Origin: Bog-950 sp044228435
Lineage (GTDB): Bacteria > Bacteroidota > Bacteroidia > Chitinophagales > LD1
Assembly: GCA_044228435.1 (NCBI GenBank)
Contig: JBGAUW010000006.1
Coordinates: 124,001-188,000 of the forward strand
DNA: 64,000 nt
Direction: 5' to 3'
Shown: piece after piece, positions 13,201 to 19,542 of the stretch
Numbering within the stretch: position 1 is the first letter of the stretch
How the letters are laid out: each line of letters begins with the position of its first letter
Made by a program: the position numbers and the translations under genes
Notes under the pieces: generated by a model
What the model was told of the DNA's origin: nothing
The model's database searches: none
What the model saw: the letters and a program-made list of their open reading frames with translations, nothing else

Positions 13201-16200
13201 ACACTGTAAGTAGTGCTTGCTGTTAAGCCATTTAAGAAAATTGTTCCGTCGTTACCAGCACAGCTTGTTGGATTGGTAAATCCGAACGAAGATACTACAG
13301 GAGTTGGGTTAACTGTAACATTAACGCAGCCCGGTGCCGAAGGACAGTTAGCAACTGTAACCACAACACAGTAGCTTCCACCCATTGAAACGGTAGAAGC
13401 CGGGCGGGTTGGGTTTTGAGCGTTAGAAGTAAATGAACCGTTGCCGCTAACACCTGTCCAGCTATAAGTGGCGCCGCCAACCGTTGCAGTACCTAAGTTA
13501 ATAGTGTTACCAGAGCAAACCGGCGAATTGCTGGTAGCTACAGGTGTGGCTGGTGTTGCAGGATCGGCTAATACAACCGGGCCGGCAAAAGGAGCCGAAG
13601 TACAACCGGCTAACGTTACTGTAAAGGCTGCATACGAACCCAGGGTAAGATTAGGTATAACTAATGAACCACTGCCATTTGATGATAGGGTGAAAGGACC
13701 TTGTGGCGTTCCACCTTTAGTATACGATACAGAGTAAGAAGTATTGGCAACCAATCCATTTAATGTAATGGTTCCGTTGCTGCCACCGCAGGTAGTAGGG
13801 TTGGTTGAAGTAGTTGAAGTAATAGAAGGCGTAGTATTTACAACTACATTGGTGCACGAAGATGGCGAAGTACAACCTGCTACAGTAATAGTTAAACAAT
13901 AGTCGCCGGCAAAAGCAGTAGTTGCGTTAGCACGGGTTGGGTTTTGCAAAGCAGAAGTAAAACCTGCAGGGCCAGTCCAGCTATAAGTAGCGCCACTAAC
14001 CAATGAAGTAAACAAGTTAATTGCATTACCTGTACAAACAGGGCTATTGCTTGAAACTGTAGGGGCTGTTGGAGCCGTAGGGTCGCTAAGTGTAATAGTA
14101 CCGCCTAGTGGTGCCGAAGGACAACCTGTTAAGGTTACTACTATATTAGTATAAGCGCCGGCAGTTAAACCTGTAATGGTAAGCGCACCGCTACCATTGG
14201 TAGTGAAGTTTGCCGATGGTTGACCTACGCCATTTTTAGAATAAGAAACTGAATAAGTAGTGTTATTATTTAAACCAGCCAAAACAATAGTTCCGGTATT
14301 ACCACCGCAGGTAGCCGGATTGGTGCTGGTTGAGAAAGTAAACGTTGGTGTTGCATTTACGGTAAGCACTGCACTTGCCGGTGGCGAAGTACAACCATTA
14401 ATAGTTTGAGTTACCTGGTAAGTACCGGCCATGTTGGTAGCCGTAATTAAACGGGTAGGGTTTTGAAGGGCACTGGTGAAAGATTGAGGACCTGTCCAGG
14501 CCCATGTAATAGTGCCCGACTGGTTGGTAGTAGCTGCAAACTGAACAGTGTTACCAGTACATATAGTAGATGGCGTAGCCGTTGCCGATGTTGGCGCCGG
14601 CGGTGTGCTAGGGTCGGTTAATGTAATGTTCGTATTATTAACAGCCGAAGTACATCCGTTAATGGCCACTGTAAAACCTGAGTAAGGGCCGCCCGCATTC
14701 AGTCCGGTAATAATTACGTTACCCGCTCCATTAGCTACAATAGTAACCGGACCTTGTGGCACTCCATTTTTTGTGTAGTTAACTGTATAAGTAGCATTAG
14801 CTGTTAAACCGGTTAAGGTTATTGTGCCTTGTGTACCCGAACAAGTAGTTGGGTTGGTGCTGCTTACGCTAACTATAGCCGGAGTTACATTTACCTGCAG
14901 ATTAACCGAGGCTGGAAGCGAAGTACATCCGCTAATAGTTTGTGTAACCTGGTAAACCCCTGCCTGGTTAGTACCTGTAATTGCGCGGGTTGGGTTTTGC
15001 AACGATGAAGTAAATGATACCGGACCTGTCCATGCCCAGGTAATAGTACCTGATTGATTGGTAGTAGCATTAAACTGAACCGTAGTACCTGTACAAACCG
15101 GGTTTGGTGTAGCGGTTGCCGAAGTAGGTGCCGGTGGAAGGTTTGGATCGGTAATAACATAAGTGCCCGGAAGTGTAAAACCACAAGCCGGATTGGTTGG
15201 GTGGAACACCTGAACCGCCGTATACGAACCTGCAAGCAAACCGGAAATAGTTAAAGTGCCTACACCAGCCGAGGTAGTATAATAGAATGGCCCTTGTAAA
15301 GCTCCGCCGTTGCGGCTATAATATACACCATACTGCACACCCGGAATAAGATTTCCGTTTGTAACGGTAATTGAACCTGTGGCAGTTCCACAACCTGTAG
15401 TTGAGTTGGTATCAATTGTAGCACCGGTAAGATTTACGCAGTGATAGCGTATTACCAGGTAATCTTCTACCTCGCCATTGCTGGCGTTAATGGTAGGAGA
15501 AGGCGTAGAGCTAAAAAATGCGTTTTGAGTAGTTAACCTCAAACGCATATATGTAGTATCCTTAGCCGCATTAAAGAACACATTGCTGGCGTTGTAGCCG
15601 GTCCATCTTAAAGTGGCTGAAGTGGCTCCTGCCGGAACAAGGGCAGTATCTACTTCGCCATTATCGAAGGTGCCGTTTTCGTTAAAGTCGATCCAGCCCA
15701 TTAAAATGGCAGTTGTTCCTGAACCGTTGGTTACGCTAACAGTTTGTGTAAACCTGGTTGAGGTATCCTGAACCAAAACCTGGGTTCCGGCAATACCATC
15801 TTCGTCATCGCCGGTAAGCACATCATCACCGTCGGCTTTATAGGAGTTTTGGGCAAAATCCTCTTTATCTATAGTAGCGCCTAACTTAAGTGTGCTAAAC
15901 ACCACGTGGTTAGGGCTGCCATAACTTACAGGCGCATCGCCGTAGTCAAAGTTTAATAATATACCAATCCTCCACTTAAACACCAAATGCTTATCGGAAC
16001 TTCCTGTAGAGTTAACCTGGTCAAAACCTAAACCGCCAATAGGGTTTGGCGTTAAAGTAGTACTGTGAGTAGTAGTTCCCAGACATATTAATGAGTCACC
16101 TTCTACCTGAAACTGGTTACTGCCCTTAGGCACACCAGTAGCACCTAAATAGTCATTATCCGAACCGCCCACCAAAGTACCAAAGTACTGGGTTTTTAAG

Positions 16201-18338
16201 TCGGTTCCCATTACCATATAGAAGATATCCCAGGTACCACCATTAAAAGTACTATCATAGAAATTACCGCCATCGGCAAGGTTCTTATTAAATGGATATC
16301 CGTTGGTTCCTGTTTCACCAAACACCATTACGGCATATGGGGTATAGGTTCTAAGCGTGTTACCGCGGTCGTTACCACTACCACCAAAGTAAGTTGCATT
16401 CCAGGGATCGGTTGCGCCGGCATTCCATCCGGTTCTTGGTACTTTACCAATAAACGCATCCTGGTTAGTTCCTTTGGTTGTTTGAAAACGATTGCCTGCT
16501 GAGTTTGGCCCCAGGTAAAAGTTGGTACTAGATGTAAACCCTGTTACAAACAATGTATCGAAAGGCCCGATAGCTAAACCGAAAAACTCATCATCGCCGG
16601 TACCACCAAAACGACCTAACATTTGTATTGAGCTACCGCCGTTTGGAGGCAATACGCCAATTACTCCATCTAAACCACCGGTAGTATTGGCAACACCATT
16701 TGCCGGATTATTAACCAATGTTGGGAAAGACGTTCCATTAGAAGACGAACCTGAAAATGCAATTGCTCCATCACTAAAAACCTGGATATCGTTCAAATCA
16801 TCGTTGCCGGTACCTCCTATATAAGTACCAAAAACCAGGGTGCGGAAGTTGTTGAACTTACCTATATACATTTCATCGGCACCACGGTAAGTGCTCGAAT
16901 ACGCATTTGATATATAAGAACCAAAGTTACCATCGCCGGTGATAGTACCACCTATTACATAAGAGTTGTCGCTAAGGGCTTTAACCGAATACATTTCATC
17001 GTTAGTACCATCGCCACCCATATAAGATGAATATACCAACGAGGTAAGCGAACTGTTAAACACCGCTACGAAACCATCTTTTCCGTTTTTAGTACCATCG
17101 AAAGGAGTGTTAACCATAGGCAGGCCGGGAGTGCCACCCTGATCGGCATTTGTAGCGCCCACCACAAATAAGTTATTGCCACTTGGCGATAAACTTAAGC
17201 CGTGTGCCACATCAGGCGAGGTGCCACCAAAATACGTTATAGCCATTACTGCACTTCCGTTGGCCCGTATCTTATATATTATAGCGTCGCGTCGGTTTAC
17301 GTTATTACCTGTTGTTCCGTCGGCATAAGTAGAATCGTATCCAAAAACGTAAGTGCCGTAGCCTGAAGTAAGGGTACGGGTAATTTGGTTATTGGTAGCA
17401 CCTCCGCAGAATACGTTTCCAGCAGCATCTAACTCAATGGCATATATATATTCATCAAAGTTATCGTCGTTATTATCAAAAAAGGTTCCCCACTTTAAGC
17501 TCGGGTCAATAATTAAAGGATAACGGCTATCTACTTTACCTGCTGTTTTAAAAGTTACCACATCACCTTTAATGTCAAAAGCCATTTTAACGGCTACCTT
17601 CTTACCATCTATAATTTGATACGATTCTGGTATATCAAACTTAACATCATCAAAATGTAATTTTACCTTCAAATCGCCCTTTTCATCTAATGCTAAATTT
17701 TCCTGTCCCTTAAAGCGCATTTTAATTTGGCTGTAGTCGGCGCCGGGGCTTACCACCCAGTCAAACTCAATTACATTTTTTTTCTGGCTGTACATACGCA
17801 GGTTTATACCTTTATATACATCCTGCAATTCCACCTCACCAAAACTACCTACATTGCTGGCCCACATAGCCGGGTTAGGGTCGGTAAAGTAGTTATACTT
17901 GGTTTCAAGTTCATTCTTTTTTACAACGTTGCCTCCATTCATATCGGCGCCATCAAAGCTAAGGCCCCAACGGTGCGCTTCCGATCTTGATGCAGGCTCT
18001 TCTATATCGCCTTTGGCGTTTACTATATCTTCTCCTTCTTCAATGTCTCTTACCGAAACAAAGTAAAGTTCGTTGTGCTTAACGAAAAGGTCACCGATAT
18101 TGGTTTTACCCATAGCCTTAATTTCGGCCGGCAACTGTCCTTTGTTTTCGATAAACTTTATGCTGTTAGAGCTTTCTTTAACCAACTGTTTAATCTGGTT
18201 TTTGCTCATATCTTTTACAGCAACAGGCGCCTTGGTGGTGCTTTGCGCTACCGTAAAAACAGGACTGGCGAAAACCGCCATAACCCCCAGAAATAAACAC
18301 AGTGTTTTGCTTTTTAAAGTAAAAGTTCTGTTACCCAT
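1..18338 (-). CDS. Giant multidomain surface adhesin (DUF7948/SBBP, GEVED, Ig/SprB, cadherin-like and PKD-like repeats), C-terminus beyond window
   Basis: The reading frame runs from 18338 to the left edge. The codon phase is the same at 18338, near 8519 and at base 3, and the stretches I translated have no stop, giving at least 6112 codons. The chosen ATG begins a clean signal peptide (MGNRTFTLKSKTLCLFLG...). An in-frame ATG at 18389 would add 17 residues and follows directly after a stop. Order: FIENKGQLPAE motif and DUF7948-like region (about residues 60-290); SBBP-like beta-propeller repeats with FGGxxxD motifs (to about 820); GEVED domain (GEVEDYL near 954); alternating Ig and SprB-like pairs; six 83-residue Ig units; about a dozen cadherin-like units with VNDPP motifs; three PKD_5-like units; then PKD-like AGxDxxIC...LGGxP repeats. 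From family knowledge this is an outer-surface adhesin exported by the T9SS. I expect a gliding-type C-terminal domain outside the window. Confidence 0.9.
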   Translation of the reverse strand, partial: MGNRTFTLKSKTLCLFLGVMAVFASPVFTVAQSTTKAPVAVKDMSKNQIKQLVKESSNSIKFIENKGQLPAEIKAMGKTNIGDLFVKHNELYFVSVRDIEEGEDIVNAKGDIEEPASRSEAHRWGLSFDGADMNGGNVVKKNELETKYNYFTDPNPAMWASNVGSFGEVELQDVYKGINLRMYSQKKNVIEFDWVVSPGADYSQIKMRFKGQENLALDEKGDLKVKLHFDDVKFDIPESYQIIDGKKVAVKMAFDIKGDVVTFKTAGKVDSRYPLIIDPSLKWGTFFDNNDDNFDEYIYAIELDAAGNVFCGGATNNQITRTLTSGYGTYVFGYDSTYADGTTGNNVNRRDAIIYKIRANGSAVMAITYFGGTSPDVAHGLSLSPSGNNLFVVGATNADQGGTPGLPMVNTPFDGTKNGKDGFVAVFNSSLTSLVYSSYMGGDGTNDEMYSVKALSDNSYVIGGTITGDGNFGSYISNAYSSTYRGADEMYIGKFNNFRTLVFGTYIGGTGNDDLNDIQVFSDGAIAFSGSSSNGTSFPTLVNNPANGVANTTGGLDGVIGVLPPNGGSSIQMLGRFGGTGDDEFFGLAIGPFDTLFVTGFTSSTNFYLGPNSAGNRFQTTKGTNQDAFIGKVPRTGWNAGATDPWNATYFGGSGNDRGNTLRTYTPYAVMVFGETGTNGYPFNKNLADGGNFYDSTFNGGTWDIFYMVMGTDLKTQYFGTLVGGSDNDYLGATGVPKGSNQFQVEGDSLICLGTTTHSTTLTPNPIGGLGFDQVNSTGSSDKHLVFKWRIGILLNFDYGDAPVSYGSPNHVVFSTLKLGATIDKEDFAQNSYKADGDDVLTGDDEDGIAGTQVLVQDTSTRFTQTVSVTNGSGTTAILMGWIDFNENGTFDNGEVDTALVPAGATSATLRWTGYNASNVFFNAAKDTTYMRLRLTTQNAFFSSTPSPTINASNGEVEDYLVIRYHCVNLTGATIDTNSTTGCGTATGSITVTNGNLIPGVQYGVYYSRNGGALQGPFYYTTSAGVGTLTISGLLAGSYTAVQVFHPTNPACGFTLPGTYVITDPNLPPAPTSATATPNPVCTGTTVQFNATTNQSGTITWAWTGPVSFTSSLQNPTRAITGTNQAGVYQVTQTISGCTSLPASVNLQVNVTPAIVSVSSTNPTTCSGTQGTITLTGLTANATYTVNYTKNGVPQGPVTIVANGAGNVIITGLNAGGPYSGFTVAINGCTSAVNNTNITLTDPSTPPAPTSATATPSTICTGNTVQFAATTNQSGTITWAWTGPQSFTSALQNPTRLITATNMAGTYQVTQTINGCTSPPASAVLTVNATPTFTFSTSTNPATCGGNTGTIVLAGLNNNTTYSVSYSKNGVGQPSANFTTNGSGALTITGLTAGAYTNIVVTLTGCPSAPLGGTITLSDPTAPTAPTVSSNSPVCTGNAINLFTSLVSGATYSWTGPAGFTSALQNPTRANATTAFAGDYCLTITVAGCTSPSSCTNVVVNTTPSITSTTSTNPTTCGGSNGTITLNGLVANTSYSVSYTKGGTPQGPFTLSSNGSGSLVIPNLTLGSYAAFTVTLAGCTSAPFAGPVVLADPATPATPVATSNSPVCSGNTINLGTATVGGATYSWTGVSGNGSFTSNAQNPTRPASTVSMGGSYCVVVTVANCPSAPGCVNVTVNPTPVVSSFGFTNPTSCAGNDGTIFLNGLTASTTYSVRYNKDGIPQGPFNFTANGAGTVTIPNLIQGNYTLIVVTLNGCQSSPVAGPLNIQDPTAPAAPVVTSNSPVCSGGTINLFANGNTGATYSWTGPLAFTSALQNPTRGSATTAMSGDYCATQTVAGCLSDAACVSVTVNQTPAISSSTSTNPTTCSGTNGTIVLNGLLANTVYTVNYLKSLVAQGPFSISTNPSGVLTITGLTAGSYTSVNVTLTGCTSANVGPFTLTDPSNPAAPTVGSNSPVCSGNTINLTAAGAVGASYAWTGPGFTSASQNPSISSATTGMSGSYCATQTVANCTSPQACTNVVVNQTPTFTIFSSSNPTSCGGSQGSITLSGLNASANYSVTYTKTPGGGQGPFVISTNASGQLVIGTLGAGSYSNFVVTLVSTGCSSAPVAGPVALTDPTTPAAPTVGSNTPVCSGNAINLTANGQSGATYSWTGVNAYSSSSQNPSIANATTAMSGSYCATQTIAGCTSLPACTNVVVNQTPGAPSASANPNPICSGNTLTLTATGTSGATFNWTFPDGGTATGSPVTRLSVTTGMAGVYSVTQTVNGCTSTTSGTVNVAVNQTPGAPTAGASPNPICSGNTLTLTATGTSGATFNWTYPDGGGATGSPVTRSAVTTAMSGLYNVTQTVNGCTSTTSGAVNVTVNQTPAAPTAGASPNPICSGNTLTLTATGTSGATFNWTFPDGGTATGTPVTRTGVTTAMSGVYSVTQTVNGCTSTTAGTVNVTVNQTPAAPTAGASPNPICSGNTLTLTATGVSGATFNWTYPDGGGASGSPVTRTGVTTAMTGVYSVTQTVNGCTSTTPGTVNVIVNQTPAAPTAVANPNPICSGNNLTLTATGVTGATFNWTYPDGGGITGNPITRSAVTTAMGGLYNVTQTVNGCTSTTPGTVNVTVNQTPAAPSAAASPNPICSGNTLTLSATGVSGATFNWTYPDGPTATGTPVTRNSVTTSMSGTYNVTQTVAGCTSTTAGTVNVTVNQTPGTPSASNNGPVCLGDLVQLNTPTVAGATYVWSGPNGFSSATQSPTIASAVANSAGTYSVTITVNGCSSTAPGTTVLVVNNCAPIAVRDVYSNCAGTTITGNILANDVDPSGDGIVVTLPNVCGPFSGGFVVNSGGAFTYTPPVAFNGVDSICYKVCNANFPTICDTGIAVFDFTCVNLPPVAVDDNFTINEDDTLRTTVITNDYDPDGGVLTVNTTPTCNPQHGTVTLLANGNFTYIPTANYNGLDTFCYQVCDNGSPIKCATATVVINVVPVNDPPVVPDTTVTTPEDTAITVCLPITDVEVNSQTHSVNICGNPVHGTITSGPSINNPLVPRTLCLTYTPTPNFNGLDSICLIVCDNGPQPKCDTSKTYINVTPVNDPPVAVNDNYSTNEDVTIVQGTAGGVRTNDNDNADGNPVTTLAVTTTPVVNTTNGTLTINDTTGAFTYVPNANFTGTDSFQYRVCDNGTPRPPKCDTGTVYITINPVNDPPVVVDTPITQCEDCGPITVCIPVTDNDPGQQHYVASTFCGPNSGTYSTTLNGPSFDVLCVTYTPNANFNGRDSICLVVCDNGTPNLCDTTRIPITVTPVNDPPIAVNDNYSTNEDVTIVQGTAGGVRTNDNDNADGNPVTTLAVTTTPVVNATNGTLTINDTTGAFTYVPNANFTGTDSFQYRVCDNGTPRPPLCDTGTVYITISPVNDPPVVVDTPITQCEDCGPITVCIPVNDVDAGQTHYVASTFCGPNSGTYSTTLNGPSFDVLCVTYTPNANFNGRDSICLVVCDNGTPNLCDTTRIPITVTPVNDPPIAVNDNYSTTEDVTIVRSSVNGVRINDNDNADGNPVTSLAVTTTPVVNTTNGTLTITDSTGAFTYVPNANFTGTDSFQYRLCDNGTPRPPLCDTATVYITISPVNDPPVVVDTPITTCEDCGPITVCIPVTDNDPGQTHYVASTFCGPNSGIASSTLNGPAYDLLCVTYNPNVNFNGRDSICIIVCDNGTPNLCDTTRIPITVTPVNDPPVAVNDNYSTTEDVTIVRSSVNGVRINDNDNADGNPVTSLAVSTTPVVNTANGTLTITDSTGAFTYVPNANFSGTDSFQYRVCDNGTPRPPLCDTATAYITITPVNDPPVVPDTTVTVPEDSIITVCMPISDADGADQHIASFCDAPDNGVITSGPIVDNNAHTVCITYRPNANFNGRDSICLTVCDNGVPSLCDNTTIRIIVTPVNDPPVAVNDNYSTVEDSTLTVPVGTGIRANDNDNADGNPVTSLTVTTTPIVAPLHGNVTVSSNGAIVYVPNPGYFGLDSFTYRVCDAGTPPPSLCDTGTVYITIGQVNDPPVIIDTPITTCEDCPITVCIPFSDADTTDIHTASLLCNPVNGTVSNITISDVTNTLCFTYQGYTNINGKDSLCIVVCDNGNPVLCDTSTVIITIDPVNDPPYADTIYVVTYENIPVGVNVASATGDVEGDPLTYTYGGVVPNSGTYYITGNGAIVFVPNTGFTGTVTIPYSVCDLSPYQVFSLCDSAAIVVTVLPTGDTLNNHAPVANNDYTTTPMNNAVVINELANDYDPDGDPLQVTVTGLPGNGTITVNPNGTVNYTPNTGFFGFDTIRYVICDPVGTTTPRPLCDDAIIVISVSRDPGAVPNDAPVAVDDFDNICTDATTTVNVLRNDYDPNGDALTQVNVIRNVTSGALTNPSLGVFSYDPNVNFAGNDTFVYRVCDNGSPVLCDTATVIITVNPTPVITPSATALTTCSNDNVNITFTSSVPGTVIRWTGSNGTSGTGDINTVLTNTGNSDITVIYTVIGATGLGCGSVPLTIPVTVKPRPVVSYTINNTVYCSGDQVVVNLSSTIAGTTYSWTGSNGSSGTGNIITDNPTNTGVIDSIVTYTINSSFNGCAGTPVAVSVTVKPRPALSAAPPTQTVCSGTPITIAISSTVPGTSVIWSGSNGNSGNSLTINDSPVNTGASNLTVTYTINGSYSGCTAPTIFANVVVRPRVTADAGADKTVTSCSSSCVTIGGSPTGAGGNGTFTYAWSPRLSINDTSLANPTVCNLGANTTYIVTVTDGNGCSATDAVAVTVTPSSLTAEAGSGGALCLGTGDSVMLGGFPTAVGGTAPYNYNWVPTAGLNLTNPANPEAFPDTTTTYYLTVTDALGCISVDSATVRVYPTLVANAGADTIVCATYPAQLGSTPTATGGSGVYTYIWSPSQGISNVNDANPTATPNVLTTYSVFVTDNNGCTATDNVVVTVRPTPTAAAGADKTIGRCVGDSVVIGDIPAAFGGTGAYTYAWSPATGLSATNVANPVVKGITSTTTYTLSVTDASGCVGVDNVTVNVISTNLQANAGPDETVCSNNNCVQLGGQPTAVAGTAPYTYRWSNASLLSDSTAGNPIACPTGTTTFTVTVTDSRGCTATDAETVTVNPSPTADAGPDTTVCSGLAVAIGGSPSATGGTSPYTYSWNPTTGLSIPNVSNPLASPLIVTSYQLIVVDSKGCAALDQVTVTPRTNPVVDAGADKTLVACGGDTVFIGNLPVVTGGGTPPYTYDWTYGTGLSDSTIANPSVTGIAVTTSYQIVVTDTFGCKGSDFVLVNVTPSTLQADAGNNGTICASAGSPVTIGGTPSAVGGTSPYTFAWVSADSTFTSNLSNPTVTPTTSTTYYLTVIDAKGCIATDSVTVKFNSAPVVDAGADTTICSGFCVTLGSTNTATGGSGPYQYAWDPAVGLNNNNTPNPLACPLVTTTFRVLVTDSNGCTASDNITVTIRSNPVANAGVDQTITNCSSDSISIGGSPAASGGAGGYTYNWSPATGLSADTVSNPVVKGLNVAQLYTLVVTDVNGCTAEDAVLVNVVPSSLIAEAGNGGAYCAGTNGSVTLGGSPTATNASGIVTYTWSPTTNLNLTNPANPVATPTATTTYFVTITDSKGCSSVDSTTVTVYPAPTAFAGLDTAICAGVRVQLGGNPVSGGPATATGGTPGYTYVWAPSTGLNSSVTASPSATPTTTTTYTIRITDANGCTASDAVLVTVHPVPVADAGADKTLVACSGDSVRLGGSPSASAGTSPYTYDWFPNAGISDTAAANPYVSRLGSSVTFTLVVTDSFGCKASDQATVQVSNATLVAEAGNNVAFCEGASVSITLGGNPTAVGGSAPFNYAWAPATGLSSTTVANPVATPLTTTTYRVVITDGTGCIAEDTVRITINPRPVVDAGAADTICAGSTIVLGGTPTAIGGTGSYTYNWTPALYLNSLPSVANPLAQPLANVTYVVTVTDSLGCSNNASVTIKVNQNPTANAGPDQTVVACPTACVTLGATPTANSGTSPYRYAWAPSAGLNNTGLSNPSACNLGQSLTYNLTVTDDNGCTAVDQTFITVVQSTLTADAGNDKSICAGTTNCVTIGGLNAVSGGTSPYIIDWSPVAGICNSNSIANPDVNPTDTTTY
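4290..5060 (-). repeat. Three PKD_5-like units in the giant adhesin
   Basis: Three units spaced about 245-255 bp encode the pattern VVVRPRP/VTVKPRP, then CSGTPITI, then TSVIWSGSNGNSG, then VTYTINGSYSGC. This resembles PKD-like domain PF19406. They separate the PKD-like array from the cadherin-like block. Confidence 0.65.
5060..9990 (-). repeat. Cadherin-like domain array with a near-identical 630-bp two-domain period
   Basis: The minus strand carries the motif VNDPP about every 314 bp (complement near 5961, 6270, 6585, 6890, 7214, 7521, 7845, 8151, 8474, 8781, 9104 and 9416). Two domain types alternate. One has YxPNANFTGTDSFQYRVCDNG, as in bacterial cadherin-like domains; the other has CEDCGPITVCIPV and SICLVVCDNG. 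The pair is 210 residues (630 bp). Units starting near 7231, 7861 and 8491 are almost identical at the DNA level; outer copies near 6601 and 9121 are diverged. Confidence 0.8.
10250..11742 (-). repeat. Six tandem 249-bp (83-residue) Ig-like units
   Basis: Unit boundaries recur at 10250, 10498, 10747, 10996, 11245 and 11494, a period of 249 bp. Each encodes, in minus-strand order, an NPICSGN...LTLTATG segment, a FNWTFPDGG-like segment, and a MSGVYSVTQTVNGCTST segment ending in VNVTVNQTP. The copies are clearly related in DNA as well as protein, so the array grew by duplication. Confidence 0.8.
11743..15440 (-). repeat. Alternating Ig and SprB-like domain pairs, period about 525 bp
   Basis: Two domains alternate: an Ig-like unit (PVCSGN...YSWTG...SLQNPTRA...GCTS) and a shorter SprB-like unit (CGGxQGSITLxGLxAxxxYxV...GPF...LTDPT). 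The junction coding LTDPT recurs near 11992, 12528, 13051, 13561, 14080, 14611 and 15146, a period of about 525 bp or 175 residues. The GEVED domain lies directly N-terminal. Confidence 0.75.
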
Positions 18339-18409
18339 AAGTATATTCTTTGAAAACGAAGAAATAGATTGAAGTATAAAATTTGCCATCCGTATAACTG
18401 CTTTATCTT

Positions 18410-18449
18410 AAAAAAAACGAGAGGAGGGGAAACAAATCCCTTCCTCTCG
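18410..18449 (-). terminator. Intrinsic terminator-like hairpin in the leader of the giant adhesin
   Basis: On the minus strand a 12-bp stem with one wobble (arms at 18449-18438 and 18429-18418) and an 8-nt loop is followed at once by eight T residues (18417-18410). It sits 72 bases upstream of the adhesin ATG at 18338. No minus-strand gene lies upstream, so it either attenuates adhesin transcription or ends a short separate RNA. Confidence 0.75.
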
Positions 18450-18494
18450 CGTATATATTAATGATTACTATTTACAAATAAATTAACCGGCACC

Positions 18495-18518
18495 GGACAC
18501 AAGAAAAAGCTTGTATCC
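18495..18518 (-). other. Second leader hairpin upstream of the terminator
   Basis: GGATACAAG and CTTGTGTCC form a 9-bp stem with one G-T wobble around a short T-rich loop, 45 bases upstream of the terminator hairpin. It could be part of a folded leader or small RNA. I recognise no riboswitch family. Confidence 0.45.
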
Positions 18519-18657
18519 TTAGGGGAAAGCTTTGTATTGAACCTTACACTACACCGACTACCGAAAATAATACTGCGTCTAAATTTTACCATTCTTATCT
18601 TTTAACCAGATCAATTCAAGTTTCTCTTCCCTCCCATTACCTCTGTTAAAATTTTTG

Positions 18658-18665
18658 CAAAAGTA
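18658..18665 (-). promoter_or_regulatory. Candidate TAnnTTTG promoter box for the adhesin leader
   Basis: The minus strand reads TACTTTTG, an exact match to the Bacteroidota -7 consensus TAnnTTTG. I see no clear -33 TTG at the expected spacing. If used, transcription would start near 18650, giving a leader or RNA of about 240 nt to the hairpin terminator. The rest of 18339-19065 shows no gene. Confidence 0.35.
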
Positions 18666-19065
18666 TCTTTTTTATTTACATACAGAAGCTTACTACAGGG
18701 TATTTATGTTATTTTTTTATTAATTGGCTACCAAATTTAAAGGTAACTGTGCAATCCATAAAAACGAATTTTTTGTGTAGTTTTTTCCACTTTTCGCGAT
18801 GTTAAATAAGACATAGCAGATTAAATCTAATGCATTTAAGGCTCTAATTTGGGTATAAACATAAAAGCCTGGAGGTTTAATTATGTGTTAAGCATGTTGT
18901 ATCGCTACACAATTAGGGTTGTTTTGCACTAAATTGTGAACACCCTGGGTCACTTCATTTTTATGATGCAGCTTTTTAATGGTGCAACTTTAAAGCAAAA
19001 TTTTCCCCATAAAACTTTTAGCCTTCATTTTAAAGTGTATCTTCCGCACTTGAAAAAATTAACTT

Positions 19066-19467
19066 ATGGGCAGACCACCTACCAAACCGAAAAGATTTAA
19101 AGACGGATTTTACATTGAAGTAAGAAACAAAGGCGCCAATATGGGCATGAAAATTCATTTCGACTCTGAAATAGAAATGAAAGAAGCAGCACAAATGTAT
19201 GGCAGCAGTAAAGAAGTGGTCGTTTTAGGCGAGCACAAAAAAGATAAATGGCTAAGCCTGGAAGGCGGCGAAGAAAAAAGAGAAAGAAAGGCTAAAGCCC
19301 CAAAGCCAGAAAAACCCGCTAAGCCAGAGAAGCCGGCAAAGGCAGAAAAACCAGCGAAGGTTGCTAAAGAAGCAAAGCCAGAAAAAGCTGCAAAAGCAGA
19401 AAAACCAGCCAAACCGGCTAAAAAAGAAAAACCGGCTGCTAAACCCGCTGCTAAAAAGAAAAAGTAA
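19066..19467 (+). CDS. Small basic protein with a Lys/Ala/Pro-rich histone H1-like tail
   Basis: The 133-residue protein has two parts. Residues 1 to about 70 look like a folded domain (MGRPPTKPKRFKDGFYIEV... to KDKWLSLEGGEE). Residues about 70-133 are a low-complexity tail of KPEKPAKAEKPAK-type repeats ending in KKKK. Such tails occur in H1-like and AlgP-like DNA-binding proteins, so nucleic-acid binding is a reasonable inference. I do not recognise the N-terminal domain. It starts at ATG 19066 and is followed by its own terminator, so it appears monocistronic. There is no signal peptide, which suggests a cytoplasmic protein. Confidence 0.8.
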   Translation: MGRPPTKPKRFKDGFYIEVRNKGANMGMKIHFDSEIEMKEAAQMYGSSKEVVVLGEHKKDKWLSLEGGEEKRERKAKAPKPEKPAKPEKPAKAEKPAKVAKEAKPEKAAKAEKPAKPAKKEKPAAKPAAKKKK

Positions 19468-19488
19468 AGTATTGTTTTAACTAACAGG

Positions 19489-19528
19489 TGCGGAATATGG
19501 TTTATAAACAACCCTATTCCGCATTTTT
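19489..19528 (+). terminator. Terminator after the basic-tail protein
   Basis: TGCGGAATATGG pairs with the later CCCTATTCCGCA, and five T residues follow. It ends transcription of the gene stopping at 19467, 15 bases before the next start. Confidence 0.75.
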
Positions 19529-19542
19529 AATTATACAGCGCT

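Noticed and set aside
19155..19511. 118-residue minus-strand frame opposite the Lys-rich tail gene
   Set aside because: The Phe/Ala/Gly-rich sequence is the complement of the K/A/P/E repeats; the plus frame has the proper start and terminator.
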